A stretch of 64,000 bases of DNA from JAHBXE01 sp044222195 (GTDB lineage: Bacteria > Planctomycetota > Phycisphaerae > Phycisphaerales > UBA1924), in contig JBGANS010000004.1 of NCBI GenBank assembly GCA_044222195.1, positions 186,001 to 250,000 of the forward strand, written 5' to 3'. Below, piece by piece: positions 1 through 8,524 of the stretch (the first letter of the stretch is position 1; the number at the start of each line of letters is the position of its first letter). A program made the translations under genes and the position numbers. The notes beneath the pieces are model-generated. The model did no database searches, had not been told where the DNA came from, and saw nothing but the letters and a program-made list of their open reading frames with translations.

Positions 1-228
1 CAGACCGGCCGGATCGTCGTGGTCGATCAGAGCTGGCCATTCGCCAGCGTGGCGAGCGAGGTCATCGCCCAGGTCTGCGAGCGCGGATTTGACTACCTCG
101 ATCATCAGCCGCTACGGGTCAACAGCGATGACGTCCCGACGCCCTATGCCAAAGCGCTCGAGGCGGCCTTTCTGCCCAACAAGGGCAAGATCATGTCGGC
201 GGTGAAGAAGACCCTGGGACTGCTGTAG
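1..228 (+). CDS. pdhB: Pyruvate dehydrogenase E1 component, beta subunit (C-terminal part)
   Basis: The frame is open from the first base of the window and ends at a TAG at 226-228, so only the last 75 residues are seen. They match the C-terminal transketolase domain of E1-beta: a VVVDQSWPFA strand, then FDYLDHQPLRVNSDDVPTPYA and a final helix. This subunit forms the thiamine-diphosphate E1 enzyme with E1-alpha and passes acetyl groups to the E2 encoded 24-30 bases downstream. The gene order supports E1-beta of the pyruvate complex; a branched-chain 2-oxoacid E1-beta cannot be fully excluded from the tail alone. Confidence 0.85.
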   Translation, partial: QTGRIVVVDQSWPFASVASEVIAQVCERGFDYLDHQPLRVNSDDVPTPYAKALEAAFLPNKGKIMSAVKKTLGLL

Positions 229-258
229 ACTCCAGCACGCAGCTTGCGAGGAATGTCG

Positions 259-1638
259 ATGCCGATTGAAGTCACCATGCCGCGGCTCTCCGACACCATG
301 GAGGTCGGCACCGTCGTCAAGTGGAACGTGAAAGAAGGCCAGTCCGTCAAGACCGGCGACGAGATCGCGGACATCGAGACGGACAAGGCCACCATGCCCC
401 TGCAGTCGTTTGACGATGGCGTAGTGGCAAAGCTCGCCGTGCCGGAAGGACAGACGGTCAAGGTGGGACAGGTGATTCTTGTTCTGGCCGCGGCCGGAGA
501 GAAGGTTGACGGTCTCAAGGCCAGCACCGGAACGTCCGTCGGCGCGCCGGCGGCGAAGAAGGCCGAGTCGGGTTCAACGGTCACCCCGAGCGTTCGCGCC
601 GGCGGCGCGGCCGTCGCCGAACCGCCGCGCGCCGCTTCGAACGGCGCATCCTCTGTCGTGGAGCCCCGGGGCCGCATTTTAGCCTCGCCGCTCGCGAGGA
701 AGATCGCCGAAGAGACCGGGCTCGATCTCACTCGGATTGAGGGCACCGGTCCCTCCGGCCGGATCACCCGTAAGGATGTCGAAGCGGCGATCAGCACCAG
801 CACCCCTGCGGGGGGGATGCCGACGACACCGATGAAGCCGGCGGCGAAGGCCGCGGTGGCGGGCATGACGGCCGCCCATGTTCCGCCGACGCCGGCGATG
901 ATGGTCCCGCCGCCCGGGCAGATGCTGACATCGCGGCGGGTTGCTCTCTCAAACATGCGGCGGACGATCGCCAAGCGGCTGGTCGAGTCCAAGACCACGA
1001 TCCCCCACTATCAGGTCACGGTCGAAGTCGAGATGGATGCCCTGCTCGCCCTCCGCAAGCAGCTCAACGACCAGCTCGAGTCGCAGGGCGTCAAGCTCAG
1101 CGTGAACGACTTCCTGGTCCGCGCGTGCGCGTTGGCCATGCATCAGCATCCGTTCGTGAACAGCCGGTGGGTGGAGCAGAACGGCGAGGTGGCCATCGAC
1201 ATCGTCGGCGACGTCAATATTGGAGTCGCGATCGCGCTTCCTGAGGAACGCGGAGGCGGTCTCGTCGTCGGAACTCTTCGCAATGCCGACTCTCTCGGCC
1301 TTCGGCTCATCTCGGCCAACACCAAGACTCTGGCGGAGAAAGCCCGGACACGCGGCCTTACCGTCGAGGAAATGTCCGACTCCACCTTCACCATCTCCAA
1401 CCTCGGCATGTTCGGCGTGGACCACTTCACCGCCATCATCAACCCACCGAACGCGGCAATTCTGGCCGTCGGTGCCGCGATTCAGAAACCGGTCGTCCGG
1501 AACGGCCAGCTCGCGGTCGGCACACTGATGTCGATGACGATGTCGAGCGATCACCGGATCGTGGACGGCGCGATGGCGGCTCAGTACCTGGCGACCGTGA
1601 AGCAAATGCTGGAGAAGCCGGCGTCGCTGCTGGTCTGA
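259..1638 (+). CDS. pdhC: Dihydrolipoamide acetyltransferase, E2 of pyruvate dehydrogenase
   Basis: E2 core enzyme that carries the acetyl group on lipoate and transfers it to CoA. Seen in order: one N-terminal lipoyl domain with the lipoylated lysine in IETDKATM (about residue 43); a peripheral subunit-binding domain (ASPLARKIAEETGLDLTRI, about residues 135-175); an Ala/Pro/Met linker; and the catalytic domain ending with the HRIVDG active-site motif (His about residue 432). One lipoyl domain is usual outside enterobacteria. The ATG at 259 is preferred because GAGGA lies about 6 bases upstream; an ATG at 253 and a TTG at 244 are in frame. It follows E1-beta closely and is surely in the same operon. 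Confidence 0.93.
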   Translation: MPIEVTMPRLSDTMEVGTVVKWNVKEGQSVKTGDEIADIETDKATMPLQSFDDGVVAKLAVPEGQTVKVGQVILVLAAAGEKVDGLKASTGTSVGAPAAKKAESGSTVTPSVRAGGAAVAEPPRAASNGASSVVEPRGRILASPLARKIAEETGLDLTRIEGTGPSGRITRKDVEAAISTSTPAGGMPTTPMKPAAKAAVAGMTAAHVPPTPAMMVPPPGQMLTSRRVALSNMRRTIAKRLVESKTTIPHYQVTVEVEMDALLALRKQLNDQLESQGVKLSVNDFLVRACALAMHQHPFVNSRWVEQNGEVAIDIVGDVNIGVAIALPEERGGGLVVGTLRNADSLGLRLISANTKTLAEKARTRGLTVEEMSDSTFTISNLGMFGVDHFTAIINPPNAAILAVGAAIQKPVVRNGQLAVGTLMSMTMSSDHRIVDGAMAAQYLATVKQMLEKPASLLV

Positions 1639-1641
1639 TCC

Positions 1642-1914
1642 ATGCGATCCCGCGTCGCACGCCGACTCCTGCTCGCTTCGTTCGTGATCATTGTGCTGGT
1701 GGTCGTGTGCTGGCAGGTGCTGCCACGTCTGGGCGTATCCATCCCGTGGTGGGTTCCGGTGATCGGCTTTGTCGTCATCGCGCTCTCGGCGCTGCTGGCG
1801 CCGGGCCTCAGCGAATCTGATGACGAGGACGATCCGGACGGCCCGATTCCGTTCCGCAAGATCGAGGATGAAGGCGAAGGCGTGAGCGCAGCGGATCGGG
1901 AACGATTTGGTTGA
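1642..1914 (+). CDS. Small two-helix membrane protein, unknown function
   Basis: A 90-residue protein starting 4 bases after the E2 stop, so probably the last gene of the pdh operon. It has a basic start (MRSRVARR), a hydrophobic helix at about residues 9-26, a second at about 36-55, and an acidic soluble tail (SDDEDDPDG). No family is recognised. The position suggests cotranscription with the pyruvate dehydrogenase genes rather than any role in the complex. Confidence 0.6.
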   Translation: MRSRVARRLLLASFVIIVLVVVCWQVLPRLGVSIPWWVPVIGFVVIALSALLAPGLSESDDEDDPDGPIPFRKIEDEGEGVSAADRERFG

Positions 1915-1920
1915 TGCGGC

Positions 1921-1938
1921 CGATCGCGCGAGCGGTCG
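1921..1938. terminator. Possible hairpin between convergent genes
   Basis: CGATCGC and GCGGTCG can form a 7-base-pair stem (one T-G pair) around a GCGA tetraloop, just after the small membrane gene and before the convergent minus-strand gene. No T-run follows, so factor-independent termination is uncertain. Confidence 0.35.
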
Positions 1939-2004
1939 AGAAGTCTCGATTGCCTGCGCCATCGACTCCCGGTGCGCAGCTCAGCGTTTGCGCTGTGCCG
2001 ATCG

Positions 2005-2463
2005 TTACCGTCCCAGCGGCCTCGGATTACTCGCTACCGCGTTCGCGATCGGGTTGATCATCGGCCGGCGGCGGACGGTCAGGACGTCGGCGCCGTCCAT
2101 GCCCGGAGTGCGGGTCATGCCCTCACCCAGATCCACGCCGGGGCCTGACGTTGCCGGCGTCGCCGCGCCAAACTGCGACTCCAGCTTTGCCTGGAGCTTC
2201 AGGCCCAGTTTCTGCTCGAGCAGGGGGCGGACAATCGATGCCGCCGTCTCCGGCGTCAGGTGCTGGTCCGCGGCGATTGTCGAGATGATGTGGCGCCACG
2301 CGGCTTCGGTCAGCAGCCGATCAATCGATTCGATCGCTTTCTCAACCCGCGGCCGGAGGATCGTCTGCAGGTATTCCTGGAAGTACGGCAGGTCTTCCAT
2401 CCCCAGCTTGGGCGCGTGTCCGTTGCCGCCGTTGACGCCGTTTGTTTCGTTCGCCAAGTCCAT
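2005..2463 (-). CDS. Conserved hypothetical protein, 152 residues
   Basis: Not recognised. Starting at the ATG ending at 2463 (MDLANETNGVNGGNG) the protein has a Gly/Asn-rich head, a predicted helical middle (FQEYLQTILRPRVEKAIESI, then repeated Leu/Glu helices to about residue 95) and a disordered Gly/Pro/Arg tail. The open frame extends upstream to 2880 but that part reads antisense through the tRNA-Arg gene, so the longer start is rejected. Soluble, no signal peptide. No clear Shine-Dalgarno at good spacing was seen. Confidence 0.5.
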   Translation of the reverse strand: MDLANETNGVNGGNGHAPKLGMEDLPYFQEYLQTILRPRVEKAIESIDRLLTEAAWRHIISTIAADQHLTPETAASIVRPLLEQKLGLKLQAKLESQFGAATPATSGPGVDLGEGMTRTPGMDGADVLTVRRRPMINPIANAVASNPRPLGR

Positions 2464-2624
2464 GCTCCACGTGGGCCGTGCCGCCGGTTTTCGCCGCGCG
2501 GATTCCCATAACCATTCATGCCCTACGTTGGGTGTCTGGGCAAGTATCGCGTGTGGAAAGATGGGAAAGAGAGCCGAATTGGGGTCGAATCTGCGCGGGG
2601 TTTCCCGCGTAGACTTTCGCCGGA

Positions 2625-2698
2625 GCCCCCGTAGCTCAGTTGGATAGAGCAACGGATTTCTAATCCGTCGGTCGGCCGTTCGAATCGGCCCGGGGGTG
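2625..2698 (+). tRNA. tRNA-Arg (anticodon TCT)
   Basis: Complete cloverleaf by eye. Acceptor GCCCCCG (2625-2631) pairs with CGGGGGT (2691-2697), with a G-T pair at the end; D arm GCTC...GAGC; anticodon stem ACGGA/TCCGT with loop TTTCTAA giving anticodon TCT; T arm GGCCG-TTCGAAT-CGGCC. The discriminator base is G and CCA is not encoded. It reads AGA codons. Confidence 0.93.
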
Positions 2699-2773
2699 TT
2701 GGAGCGATTGACCTCACGGGCTTTTCCGGCCTGGTCATCAGCATCCCACTTAGAGCCATCGCGATCTTTGCTC

Positions 2774-2802
2774 TTGACAATCATCGTACGAACCAGTACC
2801 CT
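2774..2802 (+). promoter_or_regulatory. Promoter of the imuA-imuB-dnaE2 operon with a dyad
   Basis: TTGACA at 2774-2779 and TACCCT at 2797-2802 are separated by 17 bases, a good housekeeping-type promoter 38 bases before the imuA ATG. The spacer holds GTAC-N6-GTAC (2787-2800). This cassette is LexA-controlled in many bacteria, so the dyad is a candidate SOS operator, but it matches no operator consensus I can name. Confidence 0.55.
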
Positions 2803-2839
2803 AACAAATACCGCAATGTGACCCTTACGGATAGCGATC

Positions 2840-3607
2840 ATGCCCGCGGCCACAGCCATCCAGGAACTCGCCAAAGTCATTGAGGAGGCATGCTCTCGCC
2901 GCGTGGTGGAGGCTCCGCCACAGGCGACGGGATGGGCAGGGATAGACGAGGCGTTGGGGAGAGGCGGACTGGGGGGCTTGGCCCGGGGCGTGGCTCACGA
3001 GTGGTTCAGCGGCGACGTGGACAGCCTGACCCCCGGCTTCCCCAAGCAGGCCGCGTGGCTCCCTCCGCTGACCGTCATGGTGCACCTCGCCCGCCAGGTG
3101 GCCCTGGCGGGCCACGCCGGGCCCATCGTCTGGATCGGGCGTCGGTGCTGGCCGTATCCGCCCGTGTGCGGCGAGGCGGTGCTGGAGCGGTCCATCTTCG
3201 TCGATGCCACGAGCCTCAATGAACGGGCGTGGGCGATTGATGTGTCGCTGCGTTGCCCCTCGCTCGCGGCCGTGATCGGCGATGGAACCGCCCTGAACAT
3301 GTCCGCGACGCGACGTCTCCAGCTCGCGGCGGCTGATGGCGGCGCGCTCGGACTCATCCTCCGGCCACCCCAGGATCTCCGCCAGCTTTCCGCCGCTCAC
3401 ACGCGATGGAGCGTCGCCCCGTCCGTGGCCCTCTCTGCGTTCCCGCGATGGACGATCCGCCTCCTTCGCTGCAAGGGGGTGCGGCTCCCTGAAATCACCA
3501 CATGGACTCTCGAACTCAACCATGAAACGGGCGCTCTCGATCTGGTTTCCGATGCTGCCGATCGATCTGGCTCGACGCCGGAGATCGCGGGAGCGGCAAC
3601 CGCCTGA
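2840..3607 (+). CDS. imuA: ImuA-like RecA-fold protein of the mutasome
   Basis: A 255-residue RecA-like protein, first gene of an imuA-imuB-dnaE2 cassette. The N-terminal part (GWAGIDEALGRGGLGGLARG, about residues 31-50) corresponds to the segment where ImuA/SulA-like proteins resemble the RecA P-loop region, but a canonical GxxxxGKT is absent. Known ImuA proteins bind RecA/ImuB and help damage-induced translesion synthesis. The gene overlaps imuB by 86 bases, which implies translational coupling. Assignment rests on weak similarity plus strong context from imuB and dnaE2. Confidence 0.75.
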   Translation: MPAATAIQELAKVIEEACSRRVVEAPPQATGWAGIDEALGRGGLGGLARGVAHEWFSGDVDSLTPGFPKQAAWLPPLTVMVHLARQVALAGHAGPIVWIGRRCWPYPPVCGEAVLERSIFVDATSLNERAWAIDVSLRCPSLAAVIGDGTALNMSATRRLQLAAADGGALGLILRPPQDLRQLSAAHTRWSVAPSVALSAFPRWTIRLLRCKGVRLPEITTWTLELNHETGALDLVSDAADRSGSTPEIAGAATA

Positions 3608-5084
3608 TCGCGGGTGCCTCTTCCTGATCTCCACCTCCTCCCGCGGCCAGATCGTCTCGCATTGCTGCCCCTTGGCGGCCACGCACGGCGTTCGCCCCGG
3701 GCTCAACGTCACCCAGGCCCGGGCGATCCTGCCGCCGAATCTCCACGTCCGCATCGAGCCTCACGAACCGGAACGGGATGCGAAGGCGCTGGCCGCGCTG
3801 GCGGTCGTGGCCCAAAGCCTTTCTCCGATCACCTCCGCGGATCCGCCCGAGGGCCTGCTCGCGGATGTCTCCGGGTGTGCCCGTGTTTTTGATGGCGAAG
3901 CAGGGCTGCTCCGCGCTGCGCTCAGCCGCTTCACCGATCTCGGATTCCATGTACGTGCGGCGATTGCACCGACGTACGGGTGTGCCCAGGCGGTGGCCCG
4001 ATATGGGCACAGTTCGATCGTGCCCGATGGAGGCCAGCGCCAGGCCCTTTCGGCCCTGTCGATCCGCGCCCTGCGGTGTGACCCGAAAACCGACGAGGCC
4101 CTGCGGGAGGTCGGGCTCGACACGGTCGGGCAGGTGCTGGCGATTCCCCGATCCGTTCTCCCCTCCCGATTCGGCGATGAACTGATCTTCCGCCTCGACC
4201 AGGCCCTCGGGCACGCGATCGAGACGATCGACCCTGTCCATACCAGCGATCCCATCCGCGTCGAGAGAATCTTCGATGGCCCGACCGACCAGTTCGAGGC
4301 GATCACGCTCACGGTTCGCGATCTCCTCTCCCAACTTCACGGCCATCTCCAGCAGCGAGAGAGCGGCACGACGCGAATGACCCTGCGGCTTGAACGCTCG
4401 GACACCGAGCCGCTCGATCTTCGCTTTGCTCTGAGTTCTCCCACCCGGGATCTCAAGCATCTGTGGTCGCTGGTCCGGCCGCGGCTGGAGAAAGCCAATC
4501 TCGGTTTTGGCGTCGAAGAAATCTCGATCACCTCGACGCGGACGGTGCGGATCGAGCATAGGCAGAAGGAGTGCTGGCGTAAGGAGGAATCGCGCGAAAC
4601 GGAGGCTTCGCGTGCCGCGTGGCTGGACACGATGGTGAACCGGTTCGGGGCGAGGGTGAAACGGGCGGCACTGGTGGAATCGCACGTGCCGGAAAGGGCG
4701 GTGCGGGGTGACACGGCTACATGTTCGCAGCGCCACAGGGCCACAGGAAGAACCACCGAGGCACAGAGAGAACGTCCTGATGTCGCCCCGTGGAAGTGTG
4801 GTGCCGTGGAAGTGTCGCGCCCCTCCCTCCTGCTCCCCGACCCCGAACCCGTCCTTGTCACCGCGCTCTCTCCCGACGGACCCGTGATCACGTTTCGCTG
4901 GCGGGGCGAGGATGAGCGAGTGGTGGCGTGCCGCGGGCCGGAACGGATTGAGCCGGAGTGGTGGAAGGTCCGCGGCGGCGGAGATTCGGCCCGCGACTAC
5001 TTCCGCGTTCAGGACACGCGGGGGCGTTGGCTCTGGGTGTATCGCGACGACACGGGTTGGTTCGTGCACGGAGTGTGGTCCTGA
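3522..5084 (+). CDS. imuB: ImuB, Y-family polymerase-like mutasome subunit
   Basis: A 520-residue Y-family-like protein that in characterised systems bridges DnaE2, ImuA and the beta clamp rather than polymerising. The start SIWFPMLPIDLARRR and the segment LLADVSGCARVFDG are typical; the first lacks the metal-binding Asp of active DinB enzymes and the second lacks the DE pair, consistent with a catalytically dead member. Helix-hairpin-helix and little-finger regions follow (about 170-370), then ALVESHVPERA. Residues about 390-440 (4690-4835) look inserted: they include an accACCGAGGCACAGAGAG-type run and two copies of CCGTGGAAGTGT, and do not resemble the family. Start ATG 3522 lies inside imuA; the stop overlaps the dnaE2 ATG by one base. 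Confidence 0.88.
   Translation: MKRALSIWFPMLPIDLARRRRSRERQPPDRGCLFLISTSSRGQIVSHCCPLAATHGVRPGLNVTQARAILPPNLHVRIEPHEPERDAKALAALAVVAQSLSPITSADPPEGLLADVSGCARVFDGEAGLLRAALSRFTDLGFHVRAAIAPTYGCAQAVARYGHSSIVPDGGQRQALSALSIRALRCDPKTDEALREVGLDTVGQVLAIPRSVLPSRFGDELIFRLDQALGHAIETIDPVHTSDPIRVERIFDGPTDQFEAITLTVRDLLSQLHGHLQQRESGTTRMTLRLERSDTEPLDLRFALSSPTRDLKHLWSLVRPRLEKANLGFGVEEISITSTRTVRIEHRQKECWRKEESRETEASRAAWLDTMVNRFGARVKRAALVESHVPERAVRGDTATCSQRHRATGRTTEAQRERPDVAPWKCGAVEVSRPSLLLPDPEPVLVTALSPDGPVITFRWRGEDERVVACRGPERIEPEWWKVRGGGDSARDYFRVQDTRGRWLWVYRDDTGWFVHGVWS
4690..4835 (+). repeat. In-frame repeat-like insertion in imuB
   Basis: Between the conserved ALVESHVPERA segment and the LLLPDPEPV segment the frame carries about 48 non-conserved residues rich in Arg, Thr and Gln. 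The DNA holds CCGTGGAAGTGT twice (starting near 4789 and 4804) and a CACCGAGGCACAGAGAG run. The length is compatible with the frame, so the insertion keeps imuB open. Confidence 0.45.
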
Positions 5085-8000
5085 TGCCCGAAGACCCTCC
5101 CAATCCAAAGTTCACGCCGCATCCGTTCAAGAAGCACTTCAAGATCAAGGCCTGGGAGGGTGGGTGCGGGTATGGGTTGGCGCCGGGGGCACCCGCGGCG
5201 GACCCCGGCCCATCGGCGCCGCTTCGCTTTCCATCCCCGTCGGAGGTTCGGCACGCCTCGGAGAGGCGTGCCACCACGGATGCGCCTGCGGCGGAGCGTC
5301 GGGGCGGCCGATACGCCGAGCTCTGCGTCACCTCCAACTTCACGTTCCTGACGGGCGCGAGCCATCCGGACGAGTTCGTCGAACGCGCGGCGGAACTGGG
5401 CTATCACGCCATTGCGATCACGGATAGGAACACGCTCGCGGGGATCGTGCGGGCGCACACGGAGGCAAAGGAAAGGACAATCCCGCTGATCGTGGGGTGC
5501 CGGCTGGTCCTCACGGAGCCGGAAGGGCTGCAGATTCTGGTCTACCCCTGCAGCCGCGGGGCATACGCGTGGCTGTGCCAGCTCCTGACGCTCGGCAAGC
5601 GGCGGGCGCCCAAGGGGGAGTGCCACCTCACGCTCGATGATCTGGCGAGCCCGCATCCCGATCTTGTTGCTGTTGCCATCCCTCCTGCGGGAGCGAAGCC
5701 GCCACGGATGACACCGATGAACGCGAATAGGACGCCTCTCGCTACGGGCTTTCAACTGGGATCATCCGTGTCGTGTGCGGCGGTCTTTACTCCTTCCTCC
5801 GCTCCTCTGCACGCGCTGCGAGATATCTTCGGGGACCGACTCTCTCTCGCTGTCTCCCGCCGCTTCGGACCTGACGATGATGCCGAGTTCGCCCGACTCA
5901 TTCGCCTCACCGAAGACACCGGCATACCACCCGTCGCCGTCAACGATGCCCACTATCACATTCCCGAACGGCGACCGCTACAGGATGTCCTGACCTGTGT
6001 TCGCCATGGATGCACGATCGAGCAGGCGGGCTTCCGTCTTCACGCCAACGCCGAGCGGCACCTCAAACGCCCCGATGAAATGGTCCGCCTCTTCGCCGCG
6101 TGCCCAGAGGCCATCGAACGCACCATCGAAATCGCCACCCGTGCCGCGGCGTTCAATCTCGATCAACTTCGATACGAGTATCCGGTCGAGCCCTGCCCGC
6201 CGGGGCAATCGCCGATCCAGTATCTCAAGGACCTGACGTGGGCCGGGGCCGCGAAACGATATCCGCAGGGAATCCCCGCCAAGACGCGCCGGCAGGTCAA
6301 CGAAGAGCTCTTGCTCATCGAGGAGCTCAAGTATGAGGCGTACTTTCTCACGTGTGCCGACATCGTGACGTTCGCGCGATCCAAGGGCATCCTGTGCCAG
6401 GGGCGCGGCGGCGCGGCGAACTCGGCCGTCTGTTACTGCCTGCAGATCACCGAGGTTGATCCCGCCCGGTTCAGCCTGCTCTTCGCGAGGTTTGTCAGCC
6501 GCGCCCGCGGGGAACCGCCGGATATCGACATCGACTTCGAGCACGAGCGGCGTGAGGAAGTGATTCAGTATCTCTACGCCAAGTACGGGCGTGAGCGGGC
6601 GGCGCTCACGGCCGAGGTGATCTCGTACCGCGGCCGCTCCGCCGTCCGCGATGTCGGCAAGGCGATGGGGCTCAGCCTCGACACCGTCGATGCGATGGCC
6701 AAGAACCTCGGCGGGTGGCACGAGACGATGAACGAGGACCGCGTCCGTGAGATCGGGCTCAACCCGCGCGATCCCACCATCCGGCGCGTGCTCGAACTCA
6801 CCAGCCAGCTCGTGGGTTTTCCGCGGCACCTTTCCCAGCACGTGGGCGGGTTTGTCATCACGCGAACGCCGCTGTCGGAGCTCGTGCCCATCGAGAACGC
6901 CGCGATGGAGGACCGCACGGTGATCGAATGGGACAAGGACGACATCGACGCGATGGGGATGCTCAAGGTCGATGTGCTGGGCCTGGGCATGCTCACGTGC
7001 ATCCGCAAGGCGTTCGAACTGGTGAAACTGCACAGGGGACGGGATCTGACCATCGCGACTACGCCGGCGGAGGACCCCGATGTCTACGCGATGATCCAGC
7101 GGGCGGACACGGTCGGGGTTTTCCAGATCGAGTCGCGGGCGCAGATGTCGATGCTGCCGCGATTGAAACCCAAGGAGTTCTATGACCTGGTGATCGAGGT
7201 CGCGATCGTGCGGCCGGGGCCGATCCAGGGGAAGATGGTGCATCCGTATCTCCGCCGTCGCAACGGCGAGGAAGCGTTCTTCTATCCCAGCCCGGAGATC
7301 GAGAAGGTCCTGGGCCGCACGCTTGGAGTGCCGCTGTTCCAGGAGCAGGCGATGCAACTCGCCATCGTCGCGGCGGGGTTCACGCCGGATGAGGCCGATC
7401 AGTTGCGACGTGCGATGGCGGCGTGGAAGCGCAAGGGCGATCTGATCTTCCGGTTCGGGCAGAAGCTCATCGAAGGGATGATGAAGCGCGGCTATCCGCG
7501 GGAGTTTGCGGAGCGGTGCTTCGAGCAGATCAAGGGATTCAGCGAGTATGGATTTCCCGAATCCCACGCGGCGAGTTTTGCGTTACTCGTGTACGTCTCA
7601 TGCTGGCTCAAGCATCACGAGCCGGCCGCGTTTGCCGCGGCGCTGATCAACAGCCAGCCCATGGGGTTCTACCAGCCGGCGCAGATCGTGCGGGATGCGA
7701 AAGAGCACGGCGTGATCGCCCGCGAGGTTGATGTGAACTTCAGCCAGTGGGATTGCACGCTGGAGGAAGAGAATCGCCCTACGGGCATAGACCGGGCCCC
7801 TCTCGCCATCCGCCTCGGCATGCGGCTGACTGACGGCCTGCCGGAAGAAGATGCCAGGAAGGTCGCCGCGGCGGTGCATGTCCACGGTCCTTTCCGAACC
7901 ATCGAATCACTCTGGAGAGCGAGCGGGTGCTCGTGCCGGGCCCTGAAACGGCTGGCGAACGCGGACGCGTTCCGCTCGATGGGGATCGACCGGCGCGAGG

Positions 8001-8524
8001 CGTTGTGGTACGTTCGGCCTCTGCGCGATGCGCCCCTGCCGCTCTTCGAGGGAGCCCCGGAAGTGAAGGAGCCCGAGGCGCCGCTGCCGCGCATTTCGCC
8101 GATGCGACAGGTGATGCAGGACTACCAGAGCGTGGGACTCTCGCTCAAGTCGCATCCGATGTCGTTTGTGCGTGGCGACCTGGATCGAAGGGGCGTCATC
8201 GCCGCGGCGGACCTGCGGGACCAGAAGGGCTTTCCGAGCGGGCGCGAGGTCACCGTCGCGGGGATCGTGCTCAACCGGCAGCGACCGGGGACGGCTTCGG
8301 GCGTGGTGTTCGCGACACTGGAAGACGAAACCGGGATAGCGAACCTGGTGATCTGGAGCACAACGTTCGAACAGTACCGGCGGGTGGTCCGGCTGAGCAC
8401 GGTGCTGCTGGCGCGCGGGAAGGTGGAGCGGAAGGACGACGTCGTTCACATTCACGCGAAGCACCTGGAGAGCCTGGACGACCAGATGAACGAACTGACG
8501 TTTGCGTCGCGAGACTTTCACTAG
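5084..8524 (+). CDS. dnaE2: Error-prone DNA polymerase III alpha subunit DnaE2
   Basis: C-family polymerase that performs mutagenic translesion synthesis with ImuA and ImuB. Of 1146 residues, the PHP domain begins near residue 80 (YAELCVTSNFTFLTGASHPDE), the palm carries PDIDIDF near residue 480 (catalytic aspartates), followed by fingers and a C-terminal OB fold (VTVAGIVLNRQRPGTASG). There is no proofreading exonuclease, as expected. The ATG overlaps the imuB TGA (TGATG). The first ~75 residues are an unusual extension that contains a perfect palindrome (5250-5272), and residues about 200-240 are a further non-conserved insertion. The stop overlaps the stop of the convergent methyltransferase gene (shared CTAG). 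Confidence 0.93.
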   Translation: MPEDPPNPKFTPHPFKKHFKIKAWEGGCGYGLAPGAPAADPGPSAPLRFPSPSEVRHASERRATTDAPAAERRGGRYAELCVTSNFTFLTGASHPDEFVERAAELGYHAIAITDRNTLAGIVRAHTEAKERTIPLIVGCRLVLTEPEGLQILVYPCSRGAYAWLCQLLTLGKRRAPKGECHLTLDDLASPHPDLVAVAIPPAGAKPPRMTPMNANRTPLATGFQLGSSVSCAAVFTPSSAPLHALRDIFGDRLSLAVSRRFGPDDDAEFARLIRLTEDTGIPPVAVNDAHYHIPERRPLQDVLTCVRHGCTIEQAGFRLHANAERHLKRPDEMVRLFAACPEAIERTIEIATRAAAFNLDQLRYEYPVEPCPPGQSPIQYLKDLTWAGAAKRYPQGIPAKTRRQVNEELLLIEELKYEAYFLTCADIVTFARSKGILCQGRGGAANSAVCYCLQITEVDPARFSLLFARFVSRARGEPPDIDIDFEHERREEVIQYLYAKYGRERAALTAEVISYRGRSAVRDVGKAMGLSLDTVDAMAKNLGGWHETMNEDRVREIGLNPRDPTIRRVLELTSQLVGFPRHLSQHVGGFVITRTPLSELVPIENAAMEDRTVIEWDKDDIDAMGMLKVDVLGLGMLTCIRKAFELVKLHRGRDLTIATTPAEDPDVYAMIQRADTVGVFQIESRAQMSMLPRLKPKEFYDLVIEVAIVRPGPIQGKMVHPYLRRRNGEEAFFYPSPEIEKVLGRTLGVPLFQEQAMQLAIVAAGFTPDEADQLRRAMAAWKRKGDLIFRFGQKLIEGMMKRGYPREFAERCFEQIKGFSEYGFPESHAASFALLVYVSCWLKHHEPAAFAAALINSQPMGFYQPAQIVRDAKEHGVIAREVDVNFSQWDCTLEEENRPTGIDRAPLAIRLGMRLTDGLPEEDARKVAAAVHVHGPFRTIESLWRASGCSCRALKRLANADAFRSMGIDRREALWYVRPLRDAPLPLFEGAPEVKEPEAPLPRISPMRQVMQDYQSVGLSLKSHPMSFVRGDLDRRGVIAAADLRDQKGFPSGREVTVAGIVLNRQRPGTASGVVFATLEDETGIANLVIWSTTFEQYRRVVRLSTVLLARGKVERKDDVVHIHAKHLESLDDQMNELTFASRDFH
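5250..5272. repeat. Perfect palindromic repeat inside the dnaE2 N-terminal extension
   Basis: GGCACGCCTC, a GGA spacer, then GAGGCGTGCC: a 10-base-pair perfect hairpin within coding sequence. A partial copy of the same element (ACGCCTCTCCGAG, in reverse orientation) lies in the non-conserved insertion of ispH at 18554-18569. Confidence 0.75.
5685..5805 (+). repeat. In-frame insertion in the PHP region of dnaE2
   Basis: Between PDLVAVAIPPAG and the conserved FGDRLSLAVSRR segment the protein carries about 40 residues with no DnaE2 character. The DNA includes GCCACGGATGACACCGATGA, a phrase like the CCACGGATG also seen right after the 5250-5272 palindrome (5274-5282). It looks like domesticated repeat DNA. 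Confidence 0.4.

Noticed and set aside
2464..2880. Upstream extension of the minus-strand hypothetical gene at 2005-2463
   Set aside because: The extra 139 codons read antisense through the complete tRNA-Arg(TCT) gene, so they are not credible coding sequence.
3522..3607. Overlap of imuA and imuB as a possible frameshift error
   Set aside because: Both frames show family sequence up to the ends of the overlap (imuB begins with the typical SIWFPMLPIDLARRR), so a true overlap is the better reading.
5978..7567. Open frame of 529 codons on the minus strand inside dnaE2
   Set aside because: Antisense to the polymerase palm domain; composition of a shadow frame.
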